A stretch of DNA of 64,000 nucleotides from Planctomycetaceae bacterium (GTDB lineage: Bacteria > Planctomycetota > Planctomycetia > Pirellulales > Pirellulaceae): positions 1-64,000 of the forward strand of contig SYJV01000148.1 of NCBI GenBank assembly GCA_005798335.1, read 5' to 3'. A model generated the notes under the pieces. The model was not told where the DNA came from and searched no databases. It worked only from the letters and a program-made list of their open reading frames with translations. Of the stretch, positions 43,104 to 51,798 are shown piece by piece. Position numbers and translations under genes: made by a program. The stretch's first letter is position 1. Every line of letters starts with the position of its first letter.

Positions 43104-43954
43104 CGTGATCGGTCCTTCCGATTGGCGGTGGATGCCGTGGCAGTCGGCACAGGAAATTTAATGCCCAGATCCTTTAAGAGATCCGCAAAGCTCTTCTGGG
43201 GCCTTGGTTTGTCGGTGGGCGATTTATCAGTCGTTAATTTGTCGGCGGTGTGGTTGGGCAACGCCCGTTCAAATTCGAATCGCAATGCCGAATCGTCAGG
43301 CAACTCAAACCCCACGAAGTCCCGAGTCGATGACTTGGCAATTTCCATTCGATCCGTGATCGCTTGCTCAGTAGTCACAGCATCTCGAATTCGATGGTCG
43401 AGTTTGGCGACATGCTCGCGCACTCGATCGATCCGTCGCTGCAGGTTTCGGATAGATTCCCCACTGGCCTCGACGATCGCACGCGAGCGAGCGTTGGCCG
43501 AAGCTGAATCGCCTTGCGACTGTTGCTCGACCTGTGCAAGCTGCGTCGTCAGACGTGCTCGGAGTTGTTCCAACAAGCTCTCGTCGGATTCCAGGTCCTT
43601 GGCTAGTTCGACGCGCAGCCGCTGCCAGGCCGCTCTGCGCTGTTTCGACTGCTCAATGGCGGGTCCAAATCGAAGTTGGCTGAGTAGTTCTTGGCTGATC
43701 GTTTCGGCTTTGACGGACATCTCCTCTGGCTTAAGCGCGTCGAGTTCCTTGAGGAAGTCGGCCGCTTCTCGAGCGTTGGTGTCGGCATTGTTCTTTGGTT
43801 TTGCGGGCGTTGAAGCTGGGCCAGAGGTTGCATCAGACGCCAACAGGACATACTTGTTTGGAGAACGAGTGCTGATCGTGGACTGAGCATCGGCGGTGTA
43901 ACAACTGCCGAGCAGTAGAAGAGTGGTCAACCAGGTAATGAAACGGCGGAACAT
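43100..43954 (-). CDS. Exported coiled-coil protein
   Basis: 284 aa from the ATG at 43954, which has AAGGAGAA upstream; the track start (44002) does not. Signal peptide MFRRFITWLTTLLLLGSCYTADAQS; LLGSC may also be a lipobox. The mature protein is helical throughout: AWQRLRVELAKDLESDESLL, LRARLTTQLAQVEQQSQG and RNLQRRIDRVREHVAKLDHR. The C-terminal end is Lys/Asp/Thr rich. It probably lies in the periplasm with the lipoproteins and the ExbD-like protein. Function unknown. Confidence 0.75.
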   Translation of the reverse strand: MFRRFITWLTTLLLLGSCYTADAQSTISTRSPNKYVLLASDATSGPASTPAKPKNNADTNAREAADFLKELDALKPEEMSVKAETISQELLSQLRFGPAIEQSKQRRAAWQRLRVELAKDLESDESLLEQLRARLTTQLAQVEQQSQGDSASANARSRAIVEASGESIRNLQRRIDRVREHVAKLDHRIRDAVTTEQAITDRMEIAKSSTRDFVGFELPDDSALRFEFERALPNHTADKLTTDKSPTDKPRPQKSFADLLKDLGIKFPVPTATASTANRKDRSR

Positions 43955-44035
43955 TGGATTCTCCTTGGACTGTTGTTTTGGAAAGAAGGTGGTCTTGAAC
44001 ACGAAAATGTGGGCAATCCGAGTGTTAGCGATCGG

Positions 44036-44938
44036 TCATTTAGTTTTTTGCTTTAACAGGGCCAGAATCTTGGCTTCCATTTCGGAGCTCAACTTAGGTA
44101 AAGGCAATTCTGGCGGGAGGGCGGGCGCCGCCTCGGGAACGATTGGGTCATTCGGTCGACCTTTGAGGTTCTGAATGGACGGTGCCAGGGTCTGGATTGC
44201 TAGCGAGAGGCGTTGAGCTTCTTGTTGTAGGAGCGCGGAATCCTTGGCCAATCGATTGCGACGGATAGCCTCGACTTGACGGAGTGTCTCTTCGCGTGCC
44301 AGGTCCGCGAAAGTCTTGGCGGCGCGGTCCAGGTCCAGCAGGCGATTCAGCGTGATTTCTAGAGATTTCTCAGTGGAAGCGATGGCCTTGAGATCATCAA
44401 ACAATTCGTCTCGTCGTTCGATTTTCTTCGCAAGCAGCAAGACACTTCCTTGATCACCCATCAATTTCCCGTCCACCGCACGGACTTTTGAAAGCAACTC
44501 ATGAATCTCGCTTTCCACAACGGCGGTTTGCTCCTCAATTACCGCAGATTGGCTGCGAACTCGGGCCTGCTGCACCAGCGTAGTCACTTGGAAGTTCCCA
44601 ATCGCGCCGCTGGTTAGAACTATCGCGCCAGCGATTGGTTTGAGCGTTTGTAGCTTGACGAGCGCTATCTTGTTGGCAGCTTCCGGTGTGCCGTTGGCAG
44701 ATTTGTTCAAACGCTGGACGATTTCGTCGTACAGTTGCGACGAGCTGGCCAAGGACTCGATTTGATCCGTCAATTGACGTAGATCGAGCTGGCCGATCTT
44801 GTCTTGCTCCAGAGGCCGAACGATCAAGTCTGGGCGGTCGTTTTGCTGAGCGTTTGCGACTCCGTTGGTAACCAATACCATTGCGGTACCGATCAGCAAC
44901 ACAAGGCTTGCCTGAGTTCTCAATCTTCTTATTGACAT
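44036..44938 (-). CDS. Exported coiled-coil protein
   Basis: 300 aa. Sec signal peptide ASLVLLIGTAMVLVTNGVANAQQ with cleavage near NAQ. The mature part is helical: RQLTDQIESLASSSQLYDEI, VEERTAVVESEIHELL-type segments, and ETLRQVEAIRRNRLAKDSAL. It resembles the neighbouring 43100-43954 protein in plan and may form a hetero-oligomer with it, a guess from similar length and helical content. No enzyme motif. It is 81 nt upstream of that gene. Confidence 0.75.
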   Translation of the reverse strand: MSIRRLRTQASLVLLIGTAMVLVTNGVANAQQNDRPDLIVRPLEQDKIGQLDLRQLTDQIESLASSSQLYDEIVQRLNKSANGTPEAANKIALVKLQTLKPIAGAIVLTSGAIGNFQVTTLVQQARVRSQSAVIEEQTAVVESEIHELLSKVRAVDGKLMGDQGSVLLLAKKIERRDELFDDLKAIASTEKSLEITLNRLLDLDRAAKTFADLAREETLRQVEAIRRNRLAKDSALLQQEAQRLSLAIQTLAPSIQNLKGRPNDPIVPEAAPALPPELPLPKLSSEMEAKILALLKQKTK

Positions 44939-45022
44939 ACATTTTCTCCAGATTCAATGAGTAAAGAGCGTCCATCCGTTGACCGAATTCGGTATCCGGC
45001 CAACCCAACTGTGTTGATATAT

Positions 45023-45328
45023 TCAGAAAGGCACTTTGAGCCAGTTGTGACTGTCCCGGGCCAACAATTCTCGAACTGCGGACTCGATCGCCACGTCAAC
45101 TTGGTCGCGTTCATTGGGTTCCACAGCCTTGAATGCCGAGAGCGGCGCTTCAGCAACATGCTCCACACCAGCTTTTGCCTTTACTTCAAAGGTGGAAACG
45201 GTCTGTGTATCCGCGGCAGGAGTTTTTTCCTCAATTTCACCCTGACGTGAAACCAACTCCGACTTGAGTTCAAGCCGGTTGCAGCCGATCGCAAGTGCCA
45301 TCCATGCCAAAAAGAGACGAAAGCGCAC
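45023..45328 (-). CDS. Small lipoprotein
   Basis: 101 aa. FLAWMALAIGC is a lipoprotein signal with the lipidated Cys at position 16. The mature part is acidic and hydrophilic (ELVSRQGEIEEKTPAADTQ, VEPNERDQVDVAIESAVREL) without known domain. It heads the exported-protein run (85-nt gap to the 44036 gene). Confidence 0.7.
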   Translation of the reverse strand: MRFRLFLAWMALAIGCNRLELKSELVSRQGEIEEKTPAADTQTVSTFEVKAKAGVEHVAEAPLSAFKAVEPNERDQVDVAIESAVRELLARDSHNWLKVPF

Positions 45329-45667
45329 GATTGACCTCCAGGATAAAAAGCTTCGGATAGAAAATGCGAGTTCCGTCTCAAGCAGCGAAGCGCTTCGTGC
45401 GTGCTCCCTTAGTACAAAGGCACTTTGCGGCGAAAGGTTCGAGAATATTTTGTAAAGAAGGAGATTCGATCCCTTGAAGGCTGGTGAACCGCTTCAGCGT
45501 GTCAGTCGCAGATTACTGAGGGTCGTTAGGTTCGTTCAACATTTCCGAGTCTAGTATTAAGCAATAAACAAGTTGGCGGAATAGGAGTTAAATAGGCTCG
45601 GTGGTGCATCGAGCCTAGAGTAAGAACCGGCTGAATGAATCAGCCTTTTGCAGTTTTCAACGACTTG
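45329..45667. other. Intergenic region holding short hairpin repeat
   Basis: The ~340-nt gap between the small lipoprotein and the small gene at 45668. It contains the 23-nt hairpin repeat copy 2 (45594-45616) and the likely promoter of the exported-protein run. No gene was recognised. Confidence 0.4.
45594..45616. repeat. Short hairpin repeat, copy 2
   Basis: AGGCTCG (45594-45600) pairs with CGAGCCT (45610-45616). It matches copy 1 (27995-28017) at 22 of 23 positions, and the bases just outside are also similar (ending CCTAG). Confidence 0.75.
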
Positions 45668-45952
45668 TCAGAAGTGAGCGTCATCGCTGGCAGATACTCC
45701 GGCCGCTGCAATGGCGCTGTCCATAGGCCCAGCAGCGTGATCGAAAATCCATGTGTGGGCTAGGTCAGCGATCTTGACCACCAACGGCAAGTCGTCGCGA
45801 CCGAAGCTGGTGGAATCCTTCCAGGAATTTCCGTCCTTGAAAATGCGACTGAGGGAAACGTTATGGCGAACTCCTTCGCGCGTTTCGTTTTCCCAGATCG
45901 CCGCTTTGATGCGGCCCATGCGGATCTCGTGTACGGGACGATTTGCGTTTGA
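45668..45952 (-). CDS. Small conserved planctomycete protein
   Basis: 94 aa from the ATG at 45952 with GGAGAAGAAG directly upstream. It begins MSNANRPVHEIRMGRIKAAI, then NETREGVRHNVSLSRIFKDG and FGRDDLPLVVKIADLAHTWI. I recall short planctomycete proteins with this layout (a strand-rich HEIRMGxIKAAIW domain ending in AHTWI) near transposon- and phage-related genes; the function is unknown. No signal peptide. It follows the 45974 gene closely. Confidence 0.7.
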   Translation of the reverse strand, partial: SNANRPVHEIRMGRIKAAIWENETREGVRHNVSLSRIFKDGNSWKDSTSFGRDDLPLVVKIADLAHTWIFDHAAGPMDSAIAAAGVSASDDAHF

Positions 45953-45973
45953 CATCTTCTTCTCCAATTCAGG

Positions 45974-46204
45974 TTAAGGTAACTTTCGAACAAACGAACA
46001 ATCTTCTTGCGCCAAATGGCGCTGGATTTCGTTAGCGACTGGGCGAGCTTCCTCAGTCGCATCACGTAGTTCTGGCAATACGCAGGGCGCAAAGCCACCG
46101 CGTTCTATCCAATCGGTTAGATCGCCAGCGATATCGGCGGCGGTTTGAAAATCACCTTGCCGAATCGCGGTGAACATCTGTTCCCAAGCAACTTCCGGGT
46201 CCAT
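45974..46204 (-). CDS. Small hypothetical protein
   Basis: 76 aa from the ATG at 46204 (MDPEVAWEQMFTAIRQGDF), which lies 1 nt after the stop of the preceding small gene; the track start at 46267 would overlap that gene. The sequence contains QTAADIAGDLTDWIERGGFA and a Cys-containing C-terminus. It appears to be the middle gene of a three-gene cluster of tiny proteins. Function unknown. Confidence 0.65.
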   Translation of the reverse strand: MDPEVAWEQMFTAIRQGDFQTAADIAGDLTDWIERGGFAPCVLPELRDATEEARPVANEIQRHLAQEDCSFVRKLP

Positions 46205-46205
46205 G

Positions 46206-46373
46206 TTAGACAGCCAATGCAAGCAAGCTGCCGATTCGAGCGTCTTGCTCGGCGCGATCGCCAGCATTGGTTAACCGGCCAGTCATGCGAGTCAGTGCAT
46301 CGACTGCTTTGAACAGTGTGTACGAGCCACTTTGGGCCGACATCAGCGTCACTGCTTCCTTGATGTAGTTCAT
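46206..46373 (-). CDS. Small hypothetical protein downstream of IS630 insertion
   Basis: 55 aa, MNYIKEAVTLMSAQSGSYTL onward. The ATG at 46373 lies only 28 nt from the IS630 end, with no good ribosome site in between, so either the gene's 5' region was cut by the insertion or the promoter was displaced. Tight coupling with the following gene (stop, one base, ATG) supports it as a real coding gene. Confidence 0.55.
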   Translation of the reverse strand: MNYIKEAVTLMSAQSGSYTLFKAVDALTRMTGRLTNAGDRAEQDARIGSLLALAV

Positions 46374-46401
46374 CGGAATGCCGCGACCGGAAAGCGACTT
46401 A

Positions 46402-47526
46402 TGGACCGTTCCATAAGTTTTGCAACACTGAAGTTGACGGAGCAACGTGAATTTGCAATAGTTTGTGCCTATGAGCAAAGGACTGCCAATTGTCACCGGC
46501 TATTCTACATTTGAAGTGCGCATTCGTGCGGTGCGTGCTGTGCTAAGTGGTGAGGTCAACGTCACAGAGACTGCCATTACGTTCGGGGTTGACCGTTCCA
46601 CAGTGCATAGATGGATTGGTCGATTTCAGTCGGAAGGCGAGGCCGGACTTGTTCGCGCAGAAGTATCAGGTCGTCCTCGGAAAATTGAAGCTCTCGACAC
46701 AGAAGCTTTGTGCAAGATCGTCCTTTGCCCCGCATCGCAGTTTGGTTTTGAGACAGATTTTTGGACAACACCTAGATTGATACAAATCGTAGCGGAGAAG
46801 TTTGGTGTATCGCTCTCGAAGCAGTCCATGATGCGTAGACTGCACGAAGCTGGCATGACGTATCAGAAACCGGAACGCGTCTACTTTGAAATGTCAGAAG
46901 AGGTTCGACAGAAGTGGCGTCGCACGGAACTTCGGAAGATACGCGCCGCAGTCAAGAATTATAAGGCAATTCTTTACTTCCAAGATGAAGCCAATGTGTC
47001 CCTTACCGCTTTACTTGGTAAGACTTGGGCAATTCGAGGTCAAACTCCAAAGCAACGGGTAACCGGAAATCGTGGTGGTGTGTCCGCAATGTCGGCAATT
47101 ACTAGCGGCGGACAGTTAATCTTCCGGTTGCATGACAAACGAATCGCGTCCGACGAAGTAATCGACTTTCTGAGTCAGATGTTACGACACCATCCACGTC
47201 GGCATTTAGTCGTTGTTATGGATCAAGCAGCGCCGCACGTTTCCAAAAAGACAAAGTGCTTCATTGAAAACCAACGACGACTGCACGTCTTCTACCTCCC
47301 GGCCTATTCGCCAGATTGGAACCCAGACGAAAAGGTCTGGAATCACCTCAAGCATCAAGAACTAAAAGGGCATCAAGCCAAAACCAAACTGGAACTCAAG
47401 ACACTCGCTGATGAAAAGCTTTGTAAAATGGCATCCGACCCAGAGTTGCTGCGTGGAATTTTCTTTCGTTGCTGCGGAGCTAACATCCTTGCCGCGTAAG
47501 TGTTGCAAAACTTATGGAACGGTCCA
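46402..47526 (+). mobile_element. IS630-family insertion sequence, intact
   Basis: Perfect 30-bp inverted repeats at 46400-46429 and 47499-47528 (TATGGACCGTTCCATAAG...), which include a TA at each outer edge (46400-46401 and 47527-47528). IS630/Tc1-like elements target and duplicate TA, so the element proper is 46402-47526, 1125 bp. It contains one intact transposase. The transposase ends inside the right repeat. Confidence 0.93.
46471..47499 (+). CDS. IS630-family DDE transposase
   Basis: 342 aa from the ATG at 46471 (GTG 46465 is an alternative). An N-terminal homeodomain-like HTH (VTETAITFGVDRSTVHRW) is followed by a second HTH (FGVSLSKQSMMRRLHEAG). The DDE triad is visible: Asp in LYFQDEANVSL, Asp in LVVVMDQAAPHVSKK, and Glu in YSPDWNPDEKVWNHLK. 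No frameshift, so the element could be active. Confidence 0.92.
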   Translation: MSKGLPIVTGYSTFEVRIRAVRAVLSGEVNVTETAITFGVDRSTVHRWIGRFQSEGEAGLVRAEVSGRPRKIEALDTEALCKIVLCPASQFGFETDFWTTPRLIQIVAEKFGVSLSKQSMMRRLHEAGMTYQKPERVYFEMSEEVRQKWRRTELRKIRAAVKNYKAILYFQDEANVSLTALLGKTWAIRGQTPKQRVTGNRGGVSAMSAITSGGQLIFRLHDKRIASDEVIDFLSQMLRHHPRRHLVVVMDQAAPHVSKKTKCFIENQRRLHVFYLPAYSPDWNPDEKVWNHLKHQELKGHQAKTKLELKTLADEKLCKMASDPELLRGIFFRCCGANILAA

Positions 47527-47542
47527 TATTTCTGCGCCGATC

Positions 47543-49009
47543 CTAAGCCGACTCGGTAGGCGGTTGATTAAGAATCTTACCGACGATTTTCCCAGGCTGG
47601 CCGTCGAGTAGTGAGCCCTCACCTCCTGGCCGTGAAATGCTCAGTTGATTTACATCCAAGCCGAAAAGGTAGCACATCGTAGCATGATAGTCGTAATGGT
47701 TGACGACATCTGTCACAGCTTTGTGTCCGACCTCATCAGTTTCGCCGTGAATGCAACCGGATTTGATTCCACCGCCAGCAAACCAACTGCTAAACCCGTA
47801 AGTATTGTGGTCGCGCCCGACGTTTTTCTCGTTTTGAACGACGGGCAGGCGCCCCATCTCGCCACCCCAGTGGACCAGCGTTGTATTGAGCAGGCCTCGA
47901 GCCTTCAGGTCTCGTACCAACGCAGCCGCAGGCTGATCAATTTTCAAGCACGATCTAGGCAATGATTTCTCGATTCCACCGTGATGATCCCATTGCTGTG
48001 TCGATGTATAGAGTTGTACAAACCGGACGCCGCGTTCGACCAGGCGACGCGCGATCAAACAGCGTGTGCCGAATTCCCGGGTGGCTTCTTGTTCAAGCCC
48101 ATAGGAGCGATGGGTAGCCGACGATTCTTGCGAGATATCGAGTGCCTCCTTGGCTGAAGTTTGCATGCGCGCGGCAAGTTCGTAGTTGGCAATGCGCGCC
48201 GAAAGATCCGATTCGCCGGGATGATGTACGAGGTGTTCGCGGTTCAACTGTTGCAAATAACGCAAGTACTCTGCTTGAGGCTCACCAGCCAATTTGCTGG
48301 GAGGATCGAGATTCAAAATGCGTGGCTCGCGCGGGCGAACCACGGTCCCTTGATACAGCGACGGGAGCCAGCCATTCGACCAGCAGTCGGTGCCCAGCAC
48401 AGGTAATCCACCAGGATCACTCAAAACCACAAACGCCGGCAATTCTTGACTCTCGCTCCCCAGAGCATAAGTCAGCCACGAGCCCACAACGGGCCTACCG
48501 GCGGTAGTTCGTCCGTGATGCAAGGCGTAGATCGACTGACCGTGGTTATTAACACCAGTGTGCATCGAACGCACCAACGTAATGTCGTCAGCGATCGATC
48601 CTAAGTGTGGCACCAATGCGCTCAACTCCATACCGCAATCGCCATGCCGCGACCACTTCCAAGGTCCAGCCCACAACTTGGCCGACGATTCGGCGGCGTT
48701 ATCGTACTTGATCTCTCCCGTGAAATTCTTTAGATGGTGTTTTTCGAGTTCACTCTTGCGATCACAAAGATCCAAGTGCGAAGGCCCGCCTTGCATGAAC
48801 ATGGAAATCATCGCCGTCGCTTGGGGACGAAATTGAGGCGGCTTGGGCGTGAGATCAAAAGTCTGGCGATCCAAATTGGGTTTCTTCGGTTCAGCACATA
48901 ACTTATCCTGCTTGAGCAGGTACGCGAATGCCAACGATCCCAATGCAAACGCTTGCTGCGATACAAAATGCCTACGAGAGTGACGCAATGCGAGCCAAGA
49001 GTGTTTCAT
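47543..49009 (-). CDS. DUF1501 family protein (second copy)
   Basis: 488 aa from the ATG at 49009 (MKHSWLALRHSRRHFVSQQ), whose twin-arginine HSRRHF and following hydrophobic stretch (AFALGSLAFAYLL) act as export signal; the track start at 49027 adds six unlikely residues. Family blocks: MISMFMQGGPSHLDLCDRKS, VRSMHTGVNNHGQSIYALHH, FVQLYTSTQQWDHHGG and VHWGGEMGRLPVVQNEK. It pairs with the PSCyt1 protein upstream (gap ~62 nt). It differs clearly from the first DUF1501 protein, so the two pairs are not a recent duplication. An IS630 end lies only ~15 nt behind its stop, without damage. Confidence 0.9.
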   Translation of the reverse strand: MKHSWLALRHSRRHFVSQQAFALGSLAFAYLLKQDKLCAEPKKPNLDRQTFDLTPKPPQFRPQATAMISMFMQGGPSHLDLCDRKSELEKHHLKNFTGEIKYDNAAESSAKLWAGPWKWSRHGDCGMELSALVPHLGSIADDITLVRSMHTGVNNHGQSIYALHHGRTTAGRPVVGSWLTYALGSESQELPAFVVLSDPGGLPVLGTDCWSNGWLPSLYQGTVVRPREPRILNLDPPSKLAGEPQAEYLRYLQQLNREHLVHHPGESDLSARIANYELAARMQTSAKEALDISQESSATHRSYGLEQEATREFGTRCLIARRLVERGVRFVQLYTSTQQWDHHGGIEKSLPRSCLKIDQPAAALVRDLKARGLLNTTLVHWGGEMGRLPVVQNEKNVGRDHNTYGFSSWFAGGGIKSGCIHGETDEVGHKAVTDVVNHYDYHATMCYLFGLDVNQLSISRPGGEGSLLDGQPGKIVGKILNQPPTESA

Positions 49010-49071
49010 GGTGCTACCACTTTCCAATCGACCAAGGAATCATCGGGCGAATCAAATTGCAAGTCAGCTCA

Positions 49072-51762
49072 TCAATCCACATAAAGGAATTGGTTCGAGG
49101 AAATCAATGCTTGACAGTACACCGCCAAAGCTTGCGTGGCAGGTGCAAGTTGCTCGCTGGTTGCCGGCTCGTTCTTCGCCGACGATTTGCCGCCGACGTC
49201 CGACTTTTCGGCCAGAGTCTTAGCTTGCGCGGCTGCCTCGGAAGTTTGTCGCAAAGTGAAGATCTCACGCTGCCGCGCAATAAACTCGCGGGCCCCAGCA
49301 ATGTCTGCGTCTGTGGCACCAGCACCGCAGGCCAACATCCGAGCTCGACGGATTTGCTGGTCAACATCGTCCCCAACGTCTCGAATTACTCGTTGGGCAA
49401 ATCTCTCAGCCAATTGTACTGATACTTGATTGTTCATCAGCAGCAGTGATTGCGTTGCAACGGTGGATGCAGAACGCCGATCACAATTCGGAGACAAAGC
49501 TGCAACGTCGAATGGCTCTAGAACACCCAGAGGCATCGATCGGCGGACTTGGACATAAATACTGCGGCGATATTGTTCGGGATCATCGGTCAATTTCGCA
49601 ATCATGATGCCATTACCATCGCGAGTTGCCGAGCCGACGATGACTTGTCCGACGTCGTCAGGGTTGACCGGCGCTGGTGGCCCGAACATGGTTCGCGTGC
49701 GCATCCCAGCCGATTCGATGGCCGCATCTCGGATCGCTTCCGATTCTAATCGTCGCATCGACATTCTGCCCAGCAACCGATTCTCCGGATCGAGTTGGTC
49801 CATCGCCGGATTTCGGGTGGAAGTTTGGCGATAGGCAGCCGAACATACGATAGTCTTTTGCAGTTGCTTCAGATCCCAACCGTTGGATGCCAACTCTACC
49901 GCCATCCAGTCCAGCAGCGCAGGGTGGCTGGGGCGTTCACCCAAAACGCCAAAGTCACCGGGTGTATTCACGATCCCTTTGCCAAAATGGTGCATCCAAA
50001 TTCGATTCACCAACACTCGGCCTAGCAATGGATGCTGGCCGCTGGTCAGGTGCTTTGCCATCGCCAATCTCCGACCAGTAGTGGGCACATACTGATCATC
50101 TTCGGGGATAGGAATTTGATTCTCAAAGATACTCGGTAGTGAAGGCTTGACGGCATCGCGAGGCTGATTAATATCGCCACGAAAGAAAACAAAGGTGGCA
50201 GGAACTTTGTCGGGCACTTCGGTCAGGCATGCCACGCGTTCATCTGCAGGTCTTTCCGTTCGTTTTTTGGTTTTTGTTTCGTCCCAACGTTTGTTAAATT
50301 TGTTCAGTCGATCTGGTTCGTAGAGGTAAGCGCTGCCGCGGTCGACGTTCAAACTGGGATGGTCCTTCATCAGTTGACGTTGCTCGGCGGAACGCTCGTC
50401 CTGTTTAGTAGCCCGCGCGGCGATGGCTTTGGCACGCAGATCTTCGGGCAATTTTTCTAGCTCTCGGTCAAAAATTTCCTGCACGATACAATCGAGTTCA
50501 GCTTTCTGCCGCTCGTCGAGTTCCTTGAGCTGAGCATCAATGTGAGCAGCTTTTTCCCGTTCTTTCGGAACGAGAATATTGATCATCCGCGAGTTCTTGT
50601 CACGCCAGTTCTTCCAGTCCAACGCCGGTTCGAAGATTGCGCGGAACGCATAGTAATCCACTTGCGAAATCGGATCGTACCGGTGATTGTGGCACTGCGC
50701 GCAGCCGATCGTCATGCCCAGCAGAGAAGTAGAGACAATCTTAATCGTATCCGCCATGACGTCATTGCGAGCTGCATTGACATCGGCGCCGTCCTCGGTC
50801 CCATCGGGCGCCATTCGGAGAAATCCAGTGGCAACTAATTTGTCCACTGCATCCGAGCTCAGGTTTTCGTAGGGCGGTGCAACTAATTCGTCACCCGCCA
50901 ATTGTTCGATGATCCATTGATCCACCGGTTTGGATTCATTCAGCGACCGAATTACATAGTCTCGATAACGAAACGACCATGGACGCACCGTGTCTTTTTC
51001 AGAATAGCCATCGCTGTCAGCGTATCCTGCAACGTCCAACCAATGCCGCGCCCAGCGTTCGCCGTACGCTGGCGAAGCCAACATGCGATCGACCAGTCGT
51101 TCATAGGCATCTGGCCTTGTGTCGGCCGCGAATTCATCCAACAGTACCGGATCTGGTGGCAAGCCCAATAGATCGAACGACAATCTGCGTACAAGCGTTT
51201 CGCGATTGGCCTCGTGCGAGTAACTCAATGCGTGTTGCTCGAGCTTCGATAGCAAGAAATTATCGATTGGTGTCCTGACCAATTCAGCTTGGTCCACAAC
51301 AGGGACAGGCAAACGTACCGGCGGCTGGAACGCCCAGTAACCGCGTTCTTCGGCTGTCCATGGACTATCCGCAGGCAGTTTTTCAGGCTCAGGACGACGA
51401 GTTCTAGCTCCCTGCGCGATCCAAGTTTGAACAATGGACTTCTCTTGTTCCGATAACCCTTTACCTTTGGGAGGCATCTCTCCTGTTGCGATCCGATTCC
51501 AGATCAGACTCTCCGCTGGAGCACCAGCCAAGAGTGCCGAGCCGCTTTCGCCACCTCGCGTTATGAACCGAACCAACCGCAAATCCAACTCGGCTTGATG
51601 TTCAGTCTCCTCACCATGGCAGTGAAAACAATGAGACTTCAGAATGGGGCGCACATCAGTTTCGAAGAACAATTCTCTGTCGGCGCCAATGACAACAGCC
51701 TCAGGCGGTTGCAGTCCGACTCCAAGCACTAGCAACAAAACCAAGAATCGGATGGATTTCAT
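49072..51762 (-). CDS. PSCyt1-DUF1549-DUF1553 protein (second copy)
   Basis: 896 aa from the ATG at 51762, chosen for GGACCCGCCC upstream and a clean signal peptide (MKSIRFLVLLLVLGVGLQPP). A PSCyt1 haem motif follows, KSHCFHCHGEETEHQAELDL (CxxCH), then GEMPPKGKGLSEQEKSIVQT. DUF1549 shows LVRRLSFDLLGLPPDP and AYGERWARHWLDVAGYADSDG, TIGCAQCHNHRYDPISQVDY carries a second CxxCH, and DUF1553 has VNRIWMHHFGKGIVNTPGDFG. The C-terminal ~40 residues after the last block are unusually long and Ala/Glu rich. Exported; presumed redox protein acting with the DUF1501 protein. Confidence 0.92.
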   Translation of the reverse strand: MKSIRFLVLLLVLGVGLQPPEAVVIGADRELFFETDVRPILKSHCFHCHGEETEHQAELDLRLVRFITRGGESGSALLAGAPAESLIWNRIATGEMPPKGKGLSEQEKSIVQTWIAQGARTRRPEPEKLPADSPWTAEERGYWAFQPPVRLPVPVVDQAELVRTPIDNFLLSKLEQHALSYSHEANRETLVRRLSFDLLGLPPDPVLLDEFAADTRPDAYERLVDRMLASPAYGERWARHWLDVAGYADSDGYSEKDTVRPWSFRYRDYVIRSLNESKPVDQWIIEQLAGDELVAPPYENLSSDAVDKLVATGFLRMAPDGTEDGADVNAARNDVMADTIKIVSTSLLGMTIGCAQCHNHRYDPISQVDYYAFRAIFEPALDWKNWRDKNSRMINILVPKEREKAAHIDAQLKELDERQKAELDCIVQEIFDRELEKLPEDLRAKAIAARATKQDERSAEQRQLMKDHPSLNVDRGSAYLYEPDRLNKFNKRWDETKTKKRTERPADERVACLTEVPDKVPATFVFFRGDINQPRDAVKPSLPSIFENQIPIPEDDQYVPTTGRRLAMAKHLTSGQHPLLGRVLVNRIWMHHFGKGIVNTPGDFGVLGERPSHPALLDWMAVELASNGWDLKQLQKTIVCSAAYRQTSTRNPAMDQLDPENRLLGRMSMRRLESEAIRDAAIESAGMRTRTMFGPPAPVNPDDVGQVIVGSATRDGNGIMIAKLTDDPEQYRRSIYVQVRRSMPLGVLEPFDVAALSPNCDRRSASTVATQSLLLMNNQVSVQLAERFAQRVIRDVGDDVDQQIRRARMLACGAGATDADIAGAREFIARQREIFTLRQTSEAAAQAKTLAEKSDVGGKSSAKNEPATSEQLAPATQALAVYCQALISSNQFLYVD

Positions 51763-51798
51763 GGGCGGGTCCTTCGGATTCTGTATATCAGGGGCCAT

